DNA of 64,000 bases from Halorubrum sp. Atlit-26R (GCF_003666015.1 NZ_QPLT01000011.1:54149-118148), one strand, 5' to 3'. Positions 1-7,087 are shown, counted from the stretch's first letter. Numbers and translations: made by a program. The notes: generated by a model from the letters alone, not told the origin.

Positions 1-814
1 TGCCCTCGCCGGTGACGAGGTCGCCGCCGAGGAGGACGTACGCCGTGTCGTACGTGGCATCGTGGACGTCGGCAAGGTGGAGCGACCGGCGCGTCGCGTA
101 GTCGATGACGTCCGGGATGAGGTCGGGCTCGTAGACGACGGTGCCGTCGTCCTGCCGGACGAAGTCGCCGGCGTGGACGTCGGTCAGGTGGAGTACCCAG
201 TCCTCGTTGTCCGGGTGCGTGTCGTACTGCGTCGTCGACGGGACGTCGTCGAGTCCCTTGTACTCGCGGACGAGCTCGTTGTGTCGCTGCTCCCACCAGC
301 GGTTCGCCTTCCGCGTCCGGGTGCCGATGTGTTCCGAGCTCCGGAGCGTCGAGTCGCCCTCGATCGCGACGTGGTCCGCGGACTCGTCGACGTACACCTG
401 CCAGCCGCGCTCGCGCAGGTCGCGGAGCCGCTGCGTGATGACGCCCGGCCGTTCGTCGAGGTCCTCAGCCAGTGCGTCGATGTCGTCGACGCCGGTCTGG
501 AGTTCGCGGGCGATGACGCGCTCGTCCTCGTTGAGCTTCGATGGATCAGGGTCGACGTCGGCGACGGGCGTGTCCGAAAGGTCCGGGAACGTGGTGTCCT
601 CGTCGTCCTCTAGGTCGCCCGAGTCGTCGGCACGCGACCAGATGTGCGTCGCCTCGTCGTAGTCGAGTTCGACGCCTTTCTCCTGGACGTTCTCACGGTG
701 GTCGCGAACGCTCCGTGAGGCGATGCCCATCTTCTCGGCGATCTCGCTCGTGGTCGCCGGGAGCGCGTTCAGGAACTCGCGTTGCCGGTCGGTGAACTCG
801 GGTGTATCGTCCAT
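1..814 (-). CDS. HTH-metallophosphoesterase, C-terminus beyond window
   Basis: Only the first 271 codons are visible; the frame stays open to the window edge. Residues about 11-45 read as a helix-turn-helix (EIAEKMGIASRSVRDH), and residues about 95-141 look like a second winged helix (the stretch around DDIDALAEDLDERPG). After a linker come two calcineurin-like phosphoesterase motifs: TDVHAGD at about 211-217 (Asp212, His214) and GGDLVTGE at about 263-270. The later metal-binding motifs lie outside the window. The ATG at 814 directly starts the HTH. The mix of DNA-binding domains and a nuclease/phosphoesterase fold fits a viral or plasmid DNA-processing protein. Substrate is unknown. It is the last gene of the minus-strand block that starts near 4986. 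Confidence 0.75.
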   Translation of the reverse strand, partial: MDDTPEFTDRQREFLNALPATTSEIAEKMGIASRSVRDHRENVQEKGVELDYDEATHIWSRADDSGDLEDDEDTTFPDLSDTPVADVDPDPSKLNEDERVIARELQTGVDDIDALAEDLDERPGVITQRLRDLRERGWQVYVDESADHVAIEGDSTLRSSEHIGTRTRKANRWWEQRHNELVREYKGLDDVPSTTQYDTHPDNEDWVLHLTDVHAGDFVRQDDGTVVYEPDLIPDVIDYATRRSLHLADVHDATYDTAYVLLGGDLVTGEG

Positions 815-853
815 CTGGAGTGGAAACGGAGGGGTATGTCACTGCGTGTCGAA

Positions 854-961
854 CGGCCGCGCGGGGAGTCGAACCCCGGACAGGGTGGCCCCGTAGAGGG
901 CTTGGGTCTCGCCACTCCCAATAGGGGCGTCTGTCACCTCCACAGGCACGGCAAGGCGGCC
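854..961 (-). other. tRNA-like or structured RNA segment
   Basis: Read on the minus strand, the 3' end shows a convincing T-arm (CGGGG, loop TTCGACT, CCCCG) followed by CGCGGCC. This can pair over six of seven positions with GGCCGCC at the 5' end, as in a tRNA acceptor stem. The middle (about 70 nt) does not fold for me into normal D and anticodon arms. It is too long for an ordinary tRNA, so it could be an intron-bearing, degenerate or tRNA-mimicking RNA. A bona fide tRNA gene lies about 180 bp upstream on the same strand. No protein gene occupies the segment. Confidence 0.35.
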
Positions 962-1075
962 GGACTTGGTGGGTTTGAACGGATGGAACGATCGACGCGA
1001 AGCTCCTCACGTTCGTGACGTAGCACACGATCTCGCCGAGACGGCGATTGTGCCGGCCGCTCGTGTGTCTCAGCA

Positions 1076-1137
1076 CTCCCTCGGGCGCGTGACCTGACCT
1101 CCGTGGAGGAAAGCCGTGGAGATCACGCCCTCGGGAG
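1076..1137 (-). other. Long hairpin just 3' of tRNA-Phe
   Basis: The arms 1076-1092 and 1123-1137 are near-complementary (CTCCCTCGGGCGCGTGA against TCACGCCCTCGGGAG). Inside sits a second hairpin, CCTCC-GTGG-type. It begins two bases after the tRNA-Phe discriminator base in the direction of transcription. It could be a processing signal, a terminator without a strong T-tract, or a separate small RNA. No coding potential is apparent. Confidence 0.4.
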
Positions 1138-1138
1138 A

Positions 1139-1212
1139 TGGATCGACTCGGATTCGAACCGAGGCATGCCAGCGCTTCAGGCCGGTGCTCTCCCAGACTG
1201 AGCTATCGATCC
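1139..1212 (-). tRNA. tRNA-Phe (anticodon GAA), element-encoded
   Basis: A full cloverleaf can be written. The acceptor is GGATCGA/TCGATCC with discriminator A, the D arm is GCTC...GAGC, the anticodon stem is CCGGC/GCTGG with loop CTGAAGC (anticodon GAA, Phe), and the T arm is CTCGG-TTCGAAT-CCGAG. There is no intron and no encoded CCA. It sits in the middle of a block of virus-like minus-strand genes, and its 5' end overlaps the stop codon of the upstream 59-residue ORF by a few bases, so it is probably processed from the same transcript. tRNA genes of this kind are common in tailed haloviruses. Confidence 0.9.
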
Positions 1213-1382
1213 GGGTCGGCCGCTTCGGACTCCGTGACGCGGTAGGTGAGTCCGTCGACATCGACGGTCAGTATCCCATCGGGGCCGGAGACGTCGCCGG
1301 CGGGCTCGAAGTCGACCGCGGTACCCTCGAGCTCGCGACCGGCGAAGTCGAACGCCACCCGGCCGTAGCCGGCGGCGCTCAT
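1203..1382 (-). CDS. Small uncharacterised element protein, 59 aa
   Basis: Its ATG overlaps the stop of the preceding gene (ATGA at 1379-1382), the usual sign of translational coupling. Its TAG stop lies inside the 5' end of the tRNA-Phe gene. The protein is acidic and looks beta-rich (VAFDFAGRELEGTAVDFEP, later ILTVDVDGLTYRVTE). No cysteines, membrane segments or known motifs are seen. I do not recognise the family. The overlap on both sides supports it being real despite its size. Confidence 0.65.
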   Translation of the reverse strand: MSAAGYGRVAFDFAGRELEGTAVDFEPAGDVSGPDGILTVDVDGLTYRVTESEAADPDR

Positions 1383-1948
1383 GCGGGGGCCTCCCGCCGG
1401 GTGTCCTGTCCGGCGTCGCCCTGGTTGATCGACGCGACGATCGCCGCCTTGGTTGCCTCGCCGAGGCAGTCGTCGACGTGTTCGCCGTCGCGACGGCGCC
1501 GGAGTGCCTCCCGGGCGAGCGTCTGCCGGTCGAGGGTGACACCCTTGTGTTCGAGCGTCCGGATCGTGTTCTGGACCAGCTCACGAAACTTCGACATGGA
1601 GACCTCGCGCTCTTGGCACGGAGTCACTGCGGGCTCGTCGACATCGTCGAACCAACCGAGCGCGGTCGCGAGCTCGTGCGTGTTGGTCCGGTGGTCGTCC
1701 CAGTACCGGTCCCACGGCGACTCGGTGCCGCAGCGGTCGCAGAACGTCCCTTGCTGCTCGCCGACAGTCTTGGCGGGGCCGTAGTCGACTACGGTGTGAT
1801 CACGGTGGCGCTCGTGGTGCGTTTCGTACTCTCGGGTGATCCCGCCACGCGCCGGGTCCTGCCGCTCGACGCGGATGACCCTGTGACAGGAGTTACACAC
1901 GTCCGATGCGTCGAGCAGGTGCTCGTGGTAGGCAGGTTGCTCAGGCAT
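1379..1948 (-). CDS. Zinc-finger protein of the virus-like block, 189 aa
   Basis: The ATG at 1948 (MPEQPAYHEHLLDASDVC) is chosen over an upstream in-frame start because the intergenic region before it looks non-coding. Two CxxC pairs, CNSCHRV near residues 14-17 and CDRCGTE near 70-73, probably bind one zinc ion. The region between is rich in His and charged residues, and the C-terminal half is helical and acidic-basic mixed (KFRELVQNTIRTLEHKG). HNH-like spacing was considered, but no HNH core is visible. Function unknown; such proteins are typical of haloviral early or middle operons. It overlaps the next gene by an ATGA. Confidence 0.65.
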   Translation of the reverse strand: MPEQPAYHEHLLDASDVCNSCHRVIRVERQDPARGGITREYETHHERHRDHTVVDYGPAKTVGEQQGTFCDRCGTESPWDRYWDDHRTNTHELATALGWFDDVDEPAVTPCQEREVSMSKFRELVQNTIRTLEHKGVTLDRQTLAREALRRRRDGEHVDDCLGEATKAAIVASINQGDAGQDTRREAPA

Positions 1949-2129
1949 AGTTACAGAAAACTCACGACCGACCGTCTCTCCGGCCCTGTCGTATCGCGGT
2001 GAGTGTGGTGCCGTCATCGGCCCGATCGCCTCTGGTGCTGGCACTCTACCGCGCCCGTCGCCGGGCTGTCGTCACCAGTGTGTTGCTTGGCCACAGGCTT
2101 AAGTGGTCCATCGACCGCCATTTTGTCGG

Positions 2130-2387
2130 TCACCCGTCGACCTCCCACTCGGACGACGGCGGGTCGGTATGGCGCGGGGAACACGAGACGAGATCCTCAT
2201 CGTGAAGCTGCCGGAGAGCTCGAAGGATCGACCGCTCCGGTCGGGCCATCTGGTAGGTCAGCTGGCGGAGGGTCCGCGGACCGTCGGCGTTGTAGAGCTC
2301 GAGGTAGACGAGTGATGCTGTCGGCGGGAGATCGGCGAGACACTCTCGGGTGCGCCGGTCGAGGTCGCCGAGGGCAGCGTCACCCAT
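2130..2387 (-). CDS. Winged-helix DNA-binding protein, 85 aa
   Basis: Residues about 20-70 form a compact winged helix (ASLVYLELYNADGPRTLRQL, then a recognition helix around RPERSILRALRQL and a wing around DLVSCSPRH). This resembles haloarchaeal MarR/ArsR-like small regulators. The ATG at 2387 overlaps the stop of the upstream C2H2 gene by several bases, which favours it over longer upstream starts that would run through that gene. Probably a regulator of the element; its operator is unknown. Confidence 0.65.
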   Translation of the reverse strand: MGDAALGDLDRRTRECLADLPPTASLVYLELYNADGPRTLRQLTYQMARPERSILRALRQLHDEDLVSCSPRHTDPPSSEWEVDG

Positions 2388-2601
2388 CTGCGTACTCCTC
2401 CAGTGTCGTCGGCGAGCCTGTCTCGCCGTTGTAGTCCTCGGGCGTCTCCCCATCGCGGAGCAGCGCGACGACCTCGTCGTAGTCCTCTGGCCGACGCCCG
2501 ACGATCTCCTCGAACTCGTTGCGGTGCTTCCGCCCGTGCGAGGACATCCCGGCCGGGCTCTTCGTCGAGAAGTCGCAGATTCGGCAGCCGTACCTCGTCA
2601 T
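2380..2601 (-). CDS. C2H2 zinc-finger microprotein, 73 aa
   Basis: The N-terminus is a classical C2H2 finger: Cys5-x2-Cys8 ... His22-x3-His26 (YGCRICDF ... SSHGRKH). It is followed by an acidic helical tail. Archaeal viral and plasmid genomes often carry single-finger proteins that bind DNA or other proteins. Its start overlaps the stop of the preceding gene (2598-2601). It could regulate the neighbouring palindromic sites, but that is a guess. Confidence 0.7.
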   Translation of the reverse strand: MTRYGCRICDFSTKSPAGMSSHGRKHRNEFEEIVGRRPEDYDEVVALLRDGETPEDYNGETGSPTTLEEYADG

Positions 2602-2873
2602 CGGCGATCATCCTCCTCAAGGCACTCCCCGAGGCGCTCGTACAGCGACTCCGCAGCGTCGCGGTTGAGTGAGACGTGCTGCGAGCAGTCGCGACCGGCG
2701 TACTCGAACCGAGCAGTTAGTTCGACACAGAATCCCCCGCCGGGGACGAGCTGAGTTTTGAGTTCGACATCGTCGTGGTCGTGGACGTCCATCTCGATCT
2801 CGGCCGGCTCGATCTGGATGAAGAAGCGGTCCGGGTCGGGATGCTCGACAAAGCGCTCGACGTCGTCGCTCAT
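2598..2873 (-). CDS. Uncharacterised acidic protein, 91 aa
   Basis: The frame runs from the ATG at 2873 (MSDDVERFVEHPDPDRFFIQ) to a TGA that overlaps the next start. The sequence alternates hydrophobic and acidic residues (IQIEPAEIEMDVHDHDDVEL), suggesting a small beta sheet. A single Cys pair is present at CVELTARFEYAGRDC, and the tail is helical. No known family is recognised. Tight ATGA overlaps on both ends make it a real member of the operon. Confidence 0.6.
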   Translation of the reverse strand: MSDDVERFVEHPDPDRFFIQIEPAEIEMDVHDHDDVELKTQLVPGGGFCVELTARFEYAGRDCSQHVSLNRDAAESLYERLGECLEEDDRR

Positions 2874-3322
2874 CGACTCGCCTCCACGGTCGCGCCCTCT
2901 TGTCTGCTCCACGAGACCGCCTCGCCGTCCTCGTCGACAAGCACCGCCACCGATTCGGCGTCGTGCTCGGCGGCCGCCTCCCGGCGTTCCGCCGGCGTCA
3001 TCCCGGCCTGTGCGAGGCCCTCGCCATTCGCTTCGAGGTAGCGTTCGCGCTGCGCGAGTGCGTGGAGAACGCGTTCGCGAGGCTCGCGGTCGTTGATCGA
3101 CGCGAGTCGGCGCTCCATCGCGACCCAGTAGCGGGCGAGCGAGGTCGACTCGATCCCGCGGATGCGAGCGAAGATGAACTCGCCGGACGTCCCGGCACCG
3201 CTGTCGGCGTGGATGTCTTCCTGGAGGAACCGCGCCGGGTTCTCGCCGTACCGCTCGGAGAGCTCGGGAGACGGGTCGGGTGTCTCCGCTGCCTGCTCGT
3301 TGTGCTGTCCGGACGCCGGCAT
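2870..3322 (-). CDS. Uncharacterised element protein, 150 aa
   Basis: Its start overlaps the upstream stop as TGATG. The N-terminal 30 residues are low-complexity and acidic. The middle (about 45-110) is helical with the stretch FIFARIRGIESTSLARYW and an ERRLASINDREPRERVLHAL segment. The tail contains VAVLVDEDGEAVSW, which looks like a beta hairpin. The Arg- and Glu-rich helices could bind nucleic acid or other proteins. No family recognised. Confidence 0.6.
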   Translation of the reverse strand: MPASGQHNEQAAETPDPSPELSERYGENPARFLQEDIHADSGAGTSGEFIFARIRGIESTSLARYWVAMERRLASINDREPRERVLHALAQRERYLEANGEGLAQAGMTPAERREAAAEHDAESVAVLVDEDGEAVSWSRQEGATVEASR

Positions 3323-3666
3323 CAGCTCTCACCCTCCAAGTCGACGTCGGCGAGGCTGTCGTGGACGCTCGGGTCGAAGTTCCGAGCCCGCTCGTACAGC
3401 TCGTTGTCATGGGACTCCGGGAGATCGGGACCGATCACGCAGCCCTTACACGGGGCGATCTCGCGGTCCTGCGCCTCCCGCCGAGTGACGCGCTCAGGCC
3501 CTGACCGGTAGCCGGCGTCGTCGGCGTTGAAACACGGGTCGTCGGCGTCGTGATAGACTCGACGCGTGCCTCCCGTCGACCGCTTGAGCAGTACCGTCTC
3601 GTCGAGAGGGCCGTCGTCCTTCTCGATCCGCGCGGCAACCTCGGCGTCCGACATCGCGCCGCCCAT
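3322..3666 (-). CDS. Cys-containing element protein, 114 aa
   Basis: The ATG at 3666 lies one base after the preceding stop; a second ATG at 3654 would shorten it by four residues. The centre has RRVYHDADDPCFNAD and, about 30 residues on, IAPCKGCVIGPD. The three Cys and one His could make a zinc knuckle; short proteins of this form are frequent in haloviral operons. The C-terminus is helical and acidic. No enzyme motif seen. Confidence 0.6.
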   Translation of the reverse strand: MGGAMSDAEVAARIEKDDGPLDETVLLKRSTGGTRRVYHDADDPCFNADDAGYRSGPERVTRREAQDREIAPCKGCVIGPDLPESHDNELYERARNFDPSVHDSLADVDLEGES

Positions 3667-3667
3667 C

Positions 3668-3907
3668 TTAGATCACCTCGACACGCTCGGCGTCCGTGTC
3701 GAGCGGCTGGTCGTCATCTTCGACGTCGACGATGACGCGCGTCGCGAGTGTCTCCTCGCCCACCTGGACATCGCGTGTCCCGCGGACGATCCCGGGCGTG
3801 GTCGTGCCGTCGAGGCGGGTCACCCCGACGGCCATCCCAGCGAGCCCGACGTCGTCGGGGTAGTCGTCTGTGCCGTCCGTCTCGGTCGTGCCGTCTGTCT
3901 CTGACAT
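3668..3907 (-). CDS. Small acidic beta-rich protein, 79 aa
   Basis: First gene of the sub-operon that continues to position 1203. I chose the ATG at 3907 (MSETDGTTETDG). A GTG at 3940 would add 11 residues and lies only about 11 bp from the palindrome at 3952-3971. After an acidic low-complexity start, the core (GMAVGVTRLDGTTTPGIVRG ... ATRVIVDVED) resembles a small SH3-like barrel. No family assigned. Confidence 0.55.
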   Translation of the reverse strand: MSETDGTTETDGTDDYPDDVGLAGMAVGVTRLDGTTTPGIVRGTRDVQVGEETLATRVIVDVEDDDQPLDTDAERVEVI

Positions 3908-3951
3908 CGGTGGCGTGATCTCGGTGTCAGCGACCGGCACCGAACGAGGGT

Positions 3952-3971
3952 GCTTTCACGGCGTGAATAAC
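3952..3971. promoter_or_regulatory. Palindromic operator candidate, copy 1
   Basis: GCTTTCACGGCGTGAATAAC contains the palindrome TTCACGGCGTGAA. The same 13 bases occur at 4153-4165, and the flanks are arranged so that the two 20-bp blocks form an inverted pair about 180 bp apart. This copy sits immediately upstream of the minus-strand sub-operon beginning at 3907/3940, the position expected for a repressor site. Confidence 0.5.
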
Positions 3972-4124
3972 GGGTTCGGCTGCGTTCAGCCGGCTCCGAC
4001 CCGTTCCACTCCGTTCCACTCTCGTCGTACCCGTCGCTAACGCTTCCTTACTTACACACTACACTACAACGGAAGTTGGAGATAAACCAACGGAGGTGGG
4101 ATAGTGGAGTGGTAGCGCGGCATC

Positions 4125-4619
4125 TCAGCGACCCTCCTCCGTGGAACGGTTATTCACGGCGTGAAAGCGTTCGAGATCGTTCACGCCGTCGAGATTCACG
4201 CGAACTCGTTTCTGACCACCCTCGCCGCTGGGTCGGTCGTACGCGAAGCCGTCCATGTCGGCCGCGCGCTCCATCAGGTCGTAGCAGTGGCCGGCCGACG
4301 GGTGACCGTCGAAGAGCCACTTGACGTCGTCGTAGTGGAGCGCTGCGCGACCGCCACGCTTCTCGGCCTCCTCGACGAGGGCCGACCGCACGCGGCTCAC
4401 CTTCTGCGGCTTCGTCAGCTGCTGGTACTCGGTCGCTCCGGGATCGGGGTCAACGAGTTCCTGGAGCTCGGCAACCTCCTCGCGAAGGCGCCGGTTCTCC
4501 TCGACGACCTCGTGGACAGCGTCGACGATGTTGTCGTAGTCTTCGGGGTCACCGGACGCAAGGCCGTAGATGAGCTGCCGGATGGCGGCGTGGTCGAGTG
4601 CCTCCGAGGCCTCGCTCAT
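4125..4619 (-). CDS. Coiled-coil DNA-binding-like element protein, 164 aa
   Basis: The ATG at 4619 overlaps the stop of the upstream zinc-finger gene (ATGA). Residues about 5-60 include a long amphipathic helix, VHEVVEENRRLREEVAELQE, predicted as a coiled coil. Residues about 70-150 look like a winged-helix domain (QKVSRVRSALVEEAEKRGG, ALHYDDVKWLFDG, then a wing GQKRVRVNLDGV). The architecture, dimerising coil plus winged helix, is common in haloviral regulators. The 3' end contains operator-like palindrome copy 2, so autoregulation is possible. Confidence 0.7.
   Translation of the reverse strand: MSEASEALDHAAIRQLIYGLASGDPEDYDNIVDAVHEVVEENRRLREEVAELQELVDPDPGATEYQQLTKPQKVSRVRSALVEEAEKRGGRAALHYDDVKWLFDGHPSAGHCYDLMERAADMDGFAYDRPSGEGGQKRVRVNLDGVNDLERFHAVNNRSTEEGR
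4149..4168. promoter_or_regulatory. Palindromic operator candidate, copy 2
   Basis: GTTATTCACGGCGTGAAAGC is the inverted counterpart of 3952-3971 with one central mismatch. It lies within the last codons of the 164-aa gene (the part encoding FHAVNN), yet the palindrome is preserved. A protein bound to both sites could loop the 150-bp gap between the two transcription units. Confidence 0.45.
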
Positions 4620-4774
4620 CGCGAACGCACCCCCATCGACCGCTTCGCGACCACGAACGCGTCGAGCGCGACGTGGTCGCACGTGAGACACTCGATCGAC
4701 CCATCGGCGAGCTCACGACCAGCGAGGGCACCGCACCGCGGGCAGGGTTCCTCGCGGTCGACGATCCCCGTCAC
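4616..4774 (-). CDS. Zinc-ribbon microprotein, 52 aa
   Basis: Starts at a GTG (4774) that overlaps the stop of the upstream gene as GTGA and ends in an ATGA overlap with the next. Two CxxC pairs (CPRCGAL near residue 11 and CLTCDHV near residue 29) form a zinc ribbon. The tail is basic (VVAKRSMGVRSR). Too short for domain assignment, but the double overlap and intact ribbon make it a real gene. Likely a nucleic-acid-binding or adaptor protein. Confidence 0.65.
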   Translation of the reverse strand: MTGIVDREEPCPRCGALAGRELADGSIECLTCDHVALDAFVVAKRSMGVRSR

Positions 4775-4986
4775 GGGACACGCACCTCCGCTTCGGCGCC
4801 GTCACCGACGTGGTACACCTCGCCGCGTCGGTCGAGCGTGTCGAGCTGCTCGACGATGCGGTCACGCTCGACGTCGAGTTCGACCTCCGCACCTTCAATG
4901 AGGTCGTTGCGGGTAACTCCGGGATCCGACCGCCGGACGATCTCCTTGAGCGTCGTCTGTATCTGCGCCGCGTAGACGACCGCCAT
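4771..4986 (-). CDS. Small winged-helix-like protein, 71 aa
   Basis: First intact gene of the minus-strand block. Residues about 8-60 (TLKEIVRRSDPGVTRNDLIE ... ERDRIVEQLDTLDRRGEVYH) match a winged helix: three helices then a short beta wing (VYHVGDGAEAEVRV). It could be the leading regulator of the operon. There is no obvious TATA element in the 60 bp upstream, where a truncated reading frame ends instead, so the true promoter may have been lost or lie further away. Confidence 0.65.
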   Translation of the reverse strand: MAVVYAAQIQTTLKEIVRRSDPGVTRNDLIEGAEVELDVERDRIVEQLDTLDRRGEVYHVGDGAEAEVRVP

Positions 4987-4993
4987 CAGGCCG

Positions 4994-5056
4994 TCACCCC
5001 CGTAGCTGCCGCTGAGGGTACGGGATCAGGATGTCCGGCAGCCGCTCGCCGGTTTG
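4994..5056 (-). pseudogene. Truncated ORF end at element/host junction
   Basis: Between a TAG at 5057-5059 and a TGA at 4994-4996 the minus strand reads about 20 residues (including RLPDILIPYPQRQL) in good haloarchaeal codon usage, with its stop just before the ATG at 4986. It looks like the C-terminal end of a gene whose start was cut off where the block meets the ribosomal-operon terminator. I cannot identify the parent protein. Confidence 0.3.
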
Positions 5057-5097
5057 CTAAGAAAGAAGGAAACGGCGTTAGCGGGCCTAAGGCCCGC
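5055..5097 (-). terminator. Terminator of the ribosomal/secY operon
   Basis: Ten bases after the secY stop, the transcript has a perfect 7-bp GC hairpin (GCGGGCC-TTA-GGCCCGC, 5081-5097). A pyrimidine-rich, T-rich run follows (CGTTTCCTTCTTTCTTAG, about 5056-5074). This is the form of haloarchaeal intrinsic terminators. It marks the 3' edge of normal host sequence before the virus-like block. Confidence 0.75.
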
Positions 5098-5106
5098 ACA
5101 TATCCG

Positions 5107-6588
5107 CTATTCTGAACCGAACATCTGGCGCATCATCGGATGCATCTCCATCAGCTGCTCTTCGGCGATCTCCTCGTACAGCTTGTACGTGATAGAGACC
5201 GCAAGCAGCAGCCCGGTTCCGGAGACCTGGCCGATGGTGCCGAGCAGGTTCGCCATCACGGCGAGCAGCCCGACGAGGGCGCCGCCGATGACGGTCACCT
5301 GCGGGATGTACCGCTCCATGACCTTCTCGACGACCTGCGGATTCCGGCGGAACCCGGGGATCTGCATCCCGGAGTTCTGGATCTGCTTCGCGGTCGCCTC
5401 CGGCCCCATGCCGGTCGTCTCGACCCAGAAGATCGCGAAGATGGCGCCGCCGACGATCATGAACGAGAGGTCGACGGCGAGCCGGACCGCGATCATCCAC
5501 GGTTCGACCGACGCCGGGATCTCGCCGAGGAACCACATCCACTGCTCGCGGCTCTGAATGGGGTTCAGGTAGTAGAACAGCCCGGAGATGGGCTGTCCCT
5601 GCTCGCTGTACTCGCCGAGGAACGCCGGCATCCCCGCCCACTGCGAGGAGAGGATCTGGCCGAGGAACTGGATGTTCGCCTGCAGCGCGCGAACGAGGAT
5701 CATCGGCAGGACGGACGCGTAGATGAGCTTCACCGGGAAGCGTCCGCGAGCGCCCTTCACGCGGGCGTGCGACAGCGGGATCTCGACGCGGACCGACTCC
5801 GCGTACACGACGATCCCGAAGATGAACACCGTGGTGAAAAGCGCCAGAATGCTACCCGGATCGAACAGCAGGTTCTGGAGCCCCTCCGCCGTGAACGGCG
5901 ACAGCGAGGCCGGCACGTCGCCGACGATGACGCCGTACCAGCTCGCGAAGAAGCCGGACGCGCCGAGCGCGGAGAAGCTGAAGAAGCCGCCGACGATCTG
6001 CTGGCTCACCGACGCGATGATGAACAGCCCGACACCGGAGCCGACCCCCCACTTGCTCACGATCTCGTCCATGAACAGGATGAGGATGCCGCCGACGAAG
6101 ATCTGCGCGAAGATCAGCACCTGCACGCCGAACGTGCCGATGCCGAGCGCGTCACCGACGGCGGGGTCGGCCGGAAGGAAGCTCCCGGTGAACACCATCG
6201 GCGCCGCCGTCAGCGCCGAGACGATGATCACCAGCAGCTTCTGGAGGCCCTGATAGAGGACCTGGTCACGCGGGTCGTTCTCCGTGTCGAGCCCGAGGAG
6301 GTTCGCACCGCCCAACAGTTGGAGGACGATGGACGCCGTGACGATCGGCCCGATACCGACCTGTAACAGCGACCCGGACGAGCCGGCGAGCACCGACCGG
6401 AACTGCCCGAAGAAGTCCGACCCCTGCCCGACCGCCAACCCGAACGGGTTGATGTTGGTCAGGAAGAAGTAGACGATCAGGATGCCGGCCGTCCACGTGA
6501 GCTTCCGCTTGAACGGGACGTGCCCCGCGGGCCGCTCCACGACGGGCATCCGCGAGAGCACCGGTTCGGCGGCCTCCTTCCAGCTCAT
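5107..6588 (-). CDS. secY: Preprotein translocase subunit SecY
   Basis: 493 residues, the usual length for archaeal SecY. It forms the ten-helix protein-conducting channel in the cytoplasmic membrane for Sec-dependent export and membrane insertion. The start MSWKEAAEPVLSRMPVVERP matches the conserved archaeal N-terminus (VERP); hydrophobic segments recur through the protein, with the plug region near GFLxxTNINPFGLAVG-type sequence. It is the last gene of the operon, one base after rpl15, and is followed by the terminator. Its placement behind L15 is standard for archaea and bacteria. Confidence 0.97.
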   Translation of the reverse strand: MSWKEAAEPVLSRMPVVERPAGHVPFKRKLTWTAGILIVYFFLTNINPFGLAVGQGSDFFGQFRSVLAGSSGSLLQVGIGPIVTASIVLQLLGGANLLGLDTENDPRDQVLYQGLQKLLVIIVSALTAAPMVFTGSFLPADPAVGDALGIGTFGVQVLIFAQIFVGGILILFMDEIVSKWGVGSGVGLFIIASVSQQIVGGFFSFSALGASGFFASWYGVIVGDVPASLSPFTAEGLQNLLFDPGSILALFTTVFIFGIVVYAESVRVEIPLSHARVKGARGRFPVKLIYASVLPMILVRALQANIQFLGQILSSQWAGMPAFLGEYSEQGQPISGLFYYLNPIQSREQWMWFLGEIPASVEPWMIAVRLAVDLSFMIVGGAIFAIFWVETTGMGPEATAKQIQNSGMQIPGFRRNPQVVEKVMERYIPQVTVIGGALVGLLAVMANLLGTIGQVSGTGLLLAVSITYKLYEEIAEEQLMEMHPMMRQMFGSE

Positions 6589-6589
6589 G

Positions 6590-7087
6590 TTACGCCTCGT
6601 CGTTCTCGTCGTCGGAAGTGTTTTCCGGTTCGTCAGCGGCTTCCTCGGCGCGCTCGGAGAGCGTCGCCTCGCCGCCGGCGTCCTCGATGAGCTCGACCGC
6701 ACCGGCCGTGAACGCGTCGGCCGTGACGCGGAGCTCGCGCCGGACCTGCCCGCCGCCGAGCACCTTCACCACGTCGGCCTCGTGGCCGTCCTCGACGACG
6801 TCGCGCGCGTCGAAGACGTACGCGTCGCCGTCCTCCTCGGCGAGGTCCTCCGCGGCGTACAGCGCCGCGTCCTCGTCGAGCTTCTGGACCTTCACTTCGA
6901 GGACCTCCGTCTTGGCGTCCTCGGGGCGCTTGAACCCGTGCTTACCGAGCGGACCGTAGTTGTGGTACTCGTGTTTCGCGCGGCCGGCCGCGCCGCGGCC
7001 GCCGCGGTGCCCGGCGCCGCGCCGGTTCTTGTGCGTGCCGCCGCCGTGCGTCCGAGAGCCGCGCTGTCGTCGTTTCTTGCTCGTCAT
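6590..7087 (-). CDS. rpl15: 50S ribosomal protein L15 (uL15)
   Basis: 165 residues. The N-terminus is the typical Arg/Gly-rich tail that threads into 23S rRNA (SKKRRQRGSRTHGGGTHKNR). The globular domain follows (GKHGFKRP, then VLGGGQVRRELRV), and the protein ends in a very acidic tail characteristic of haloarchaea. The ATG at 7087 overlaps the rpl30 stop. Large-subunit assembly protein; neighbours rpl30 and secY are as expected. Confidence 0.97.
   Translation of the reverse strand: MTSKKRRQRGSRTHGGGTHKNRRGAGHRGGRGAAGRAKHEYHNYGPLGKHGFKRPEDAKTEVLEVKVQKLDEDAALYAAEDLAEEDGDAYVFDARDVVEDGHEADVVKVLGGGQVRRELRVTADAFTAGAVELIEDAGGEATLSERAEEAADEPENTSDDENDEA

Noticed and set aside
4094..4143. tRNA-like plus-strand fragment with GGATAGTGGAGTGGTAGC
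   Set aside because: It shows only a D-arm-like piece. No matching acceptor stem or T arm could be placed, and it overlaps the end of a minus-strand gene.
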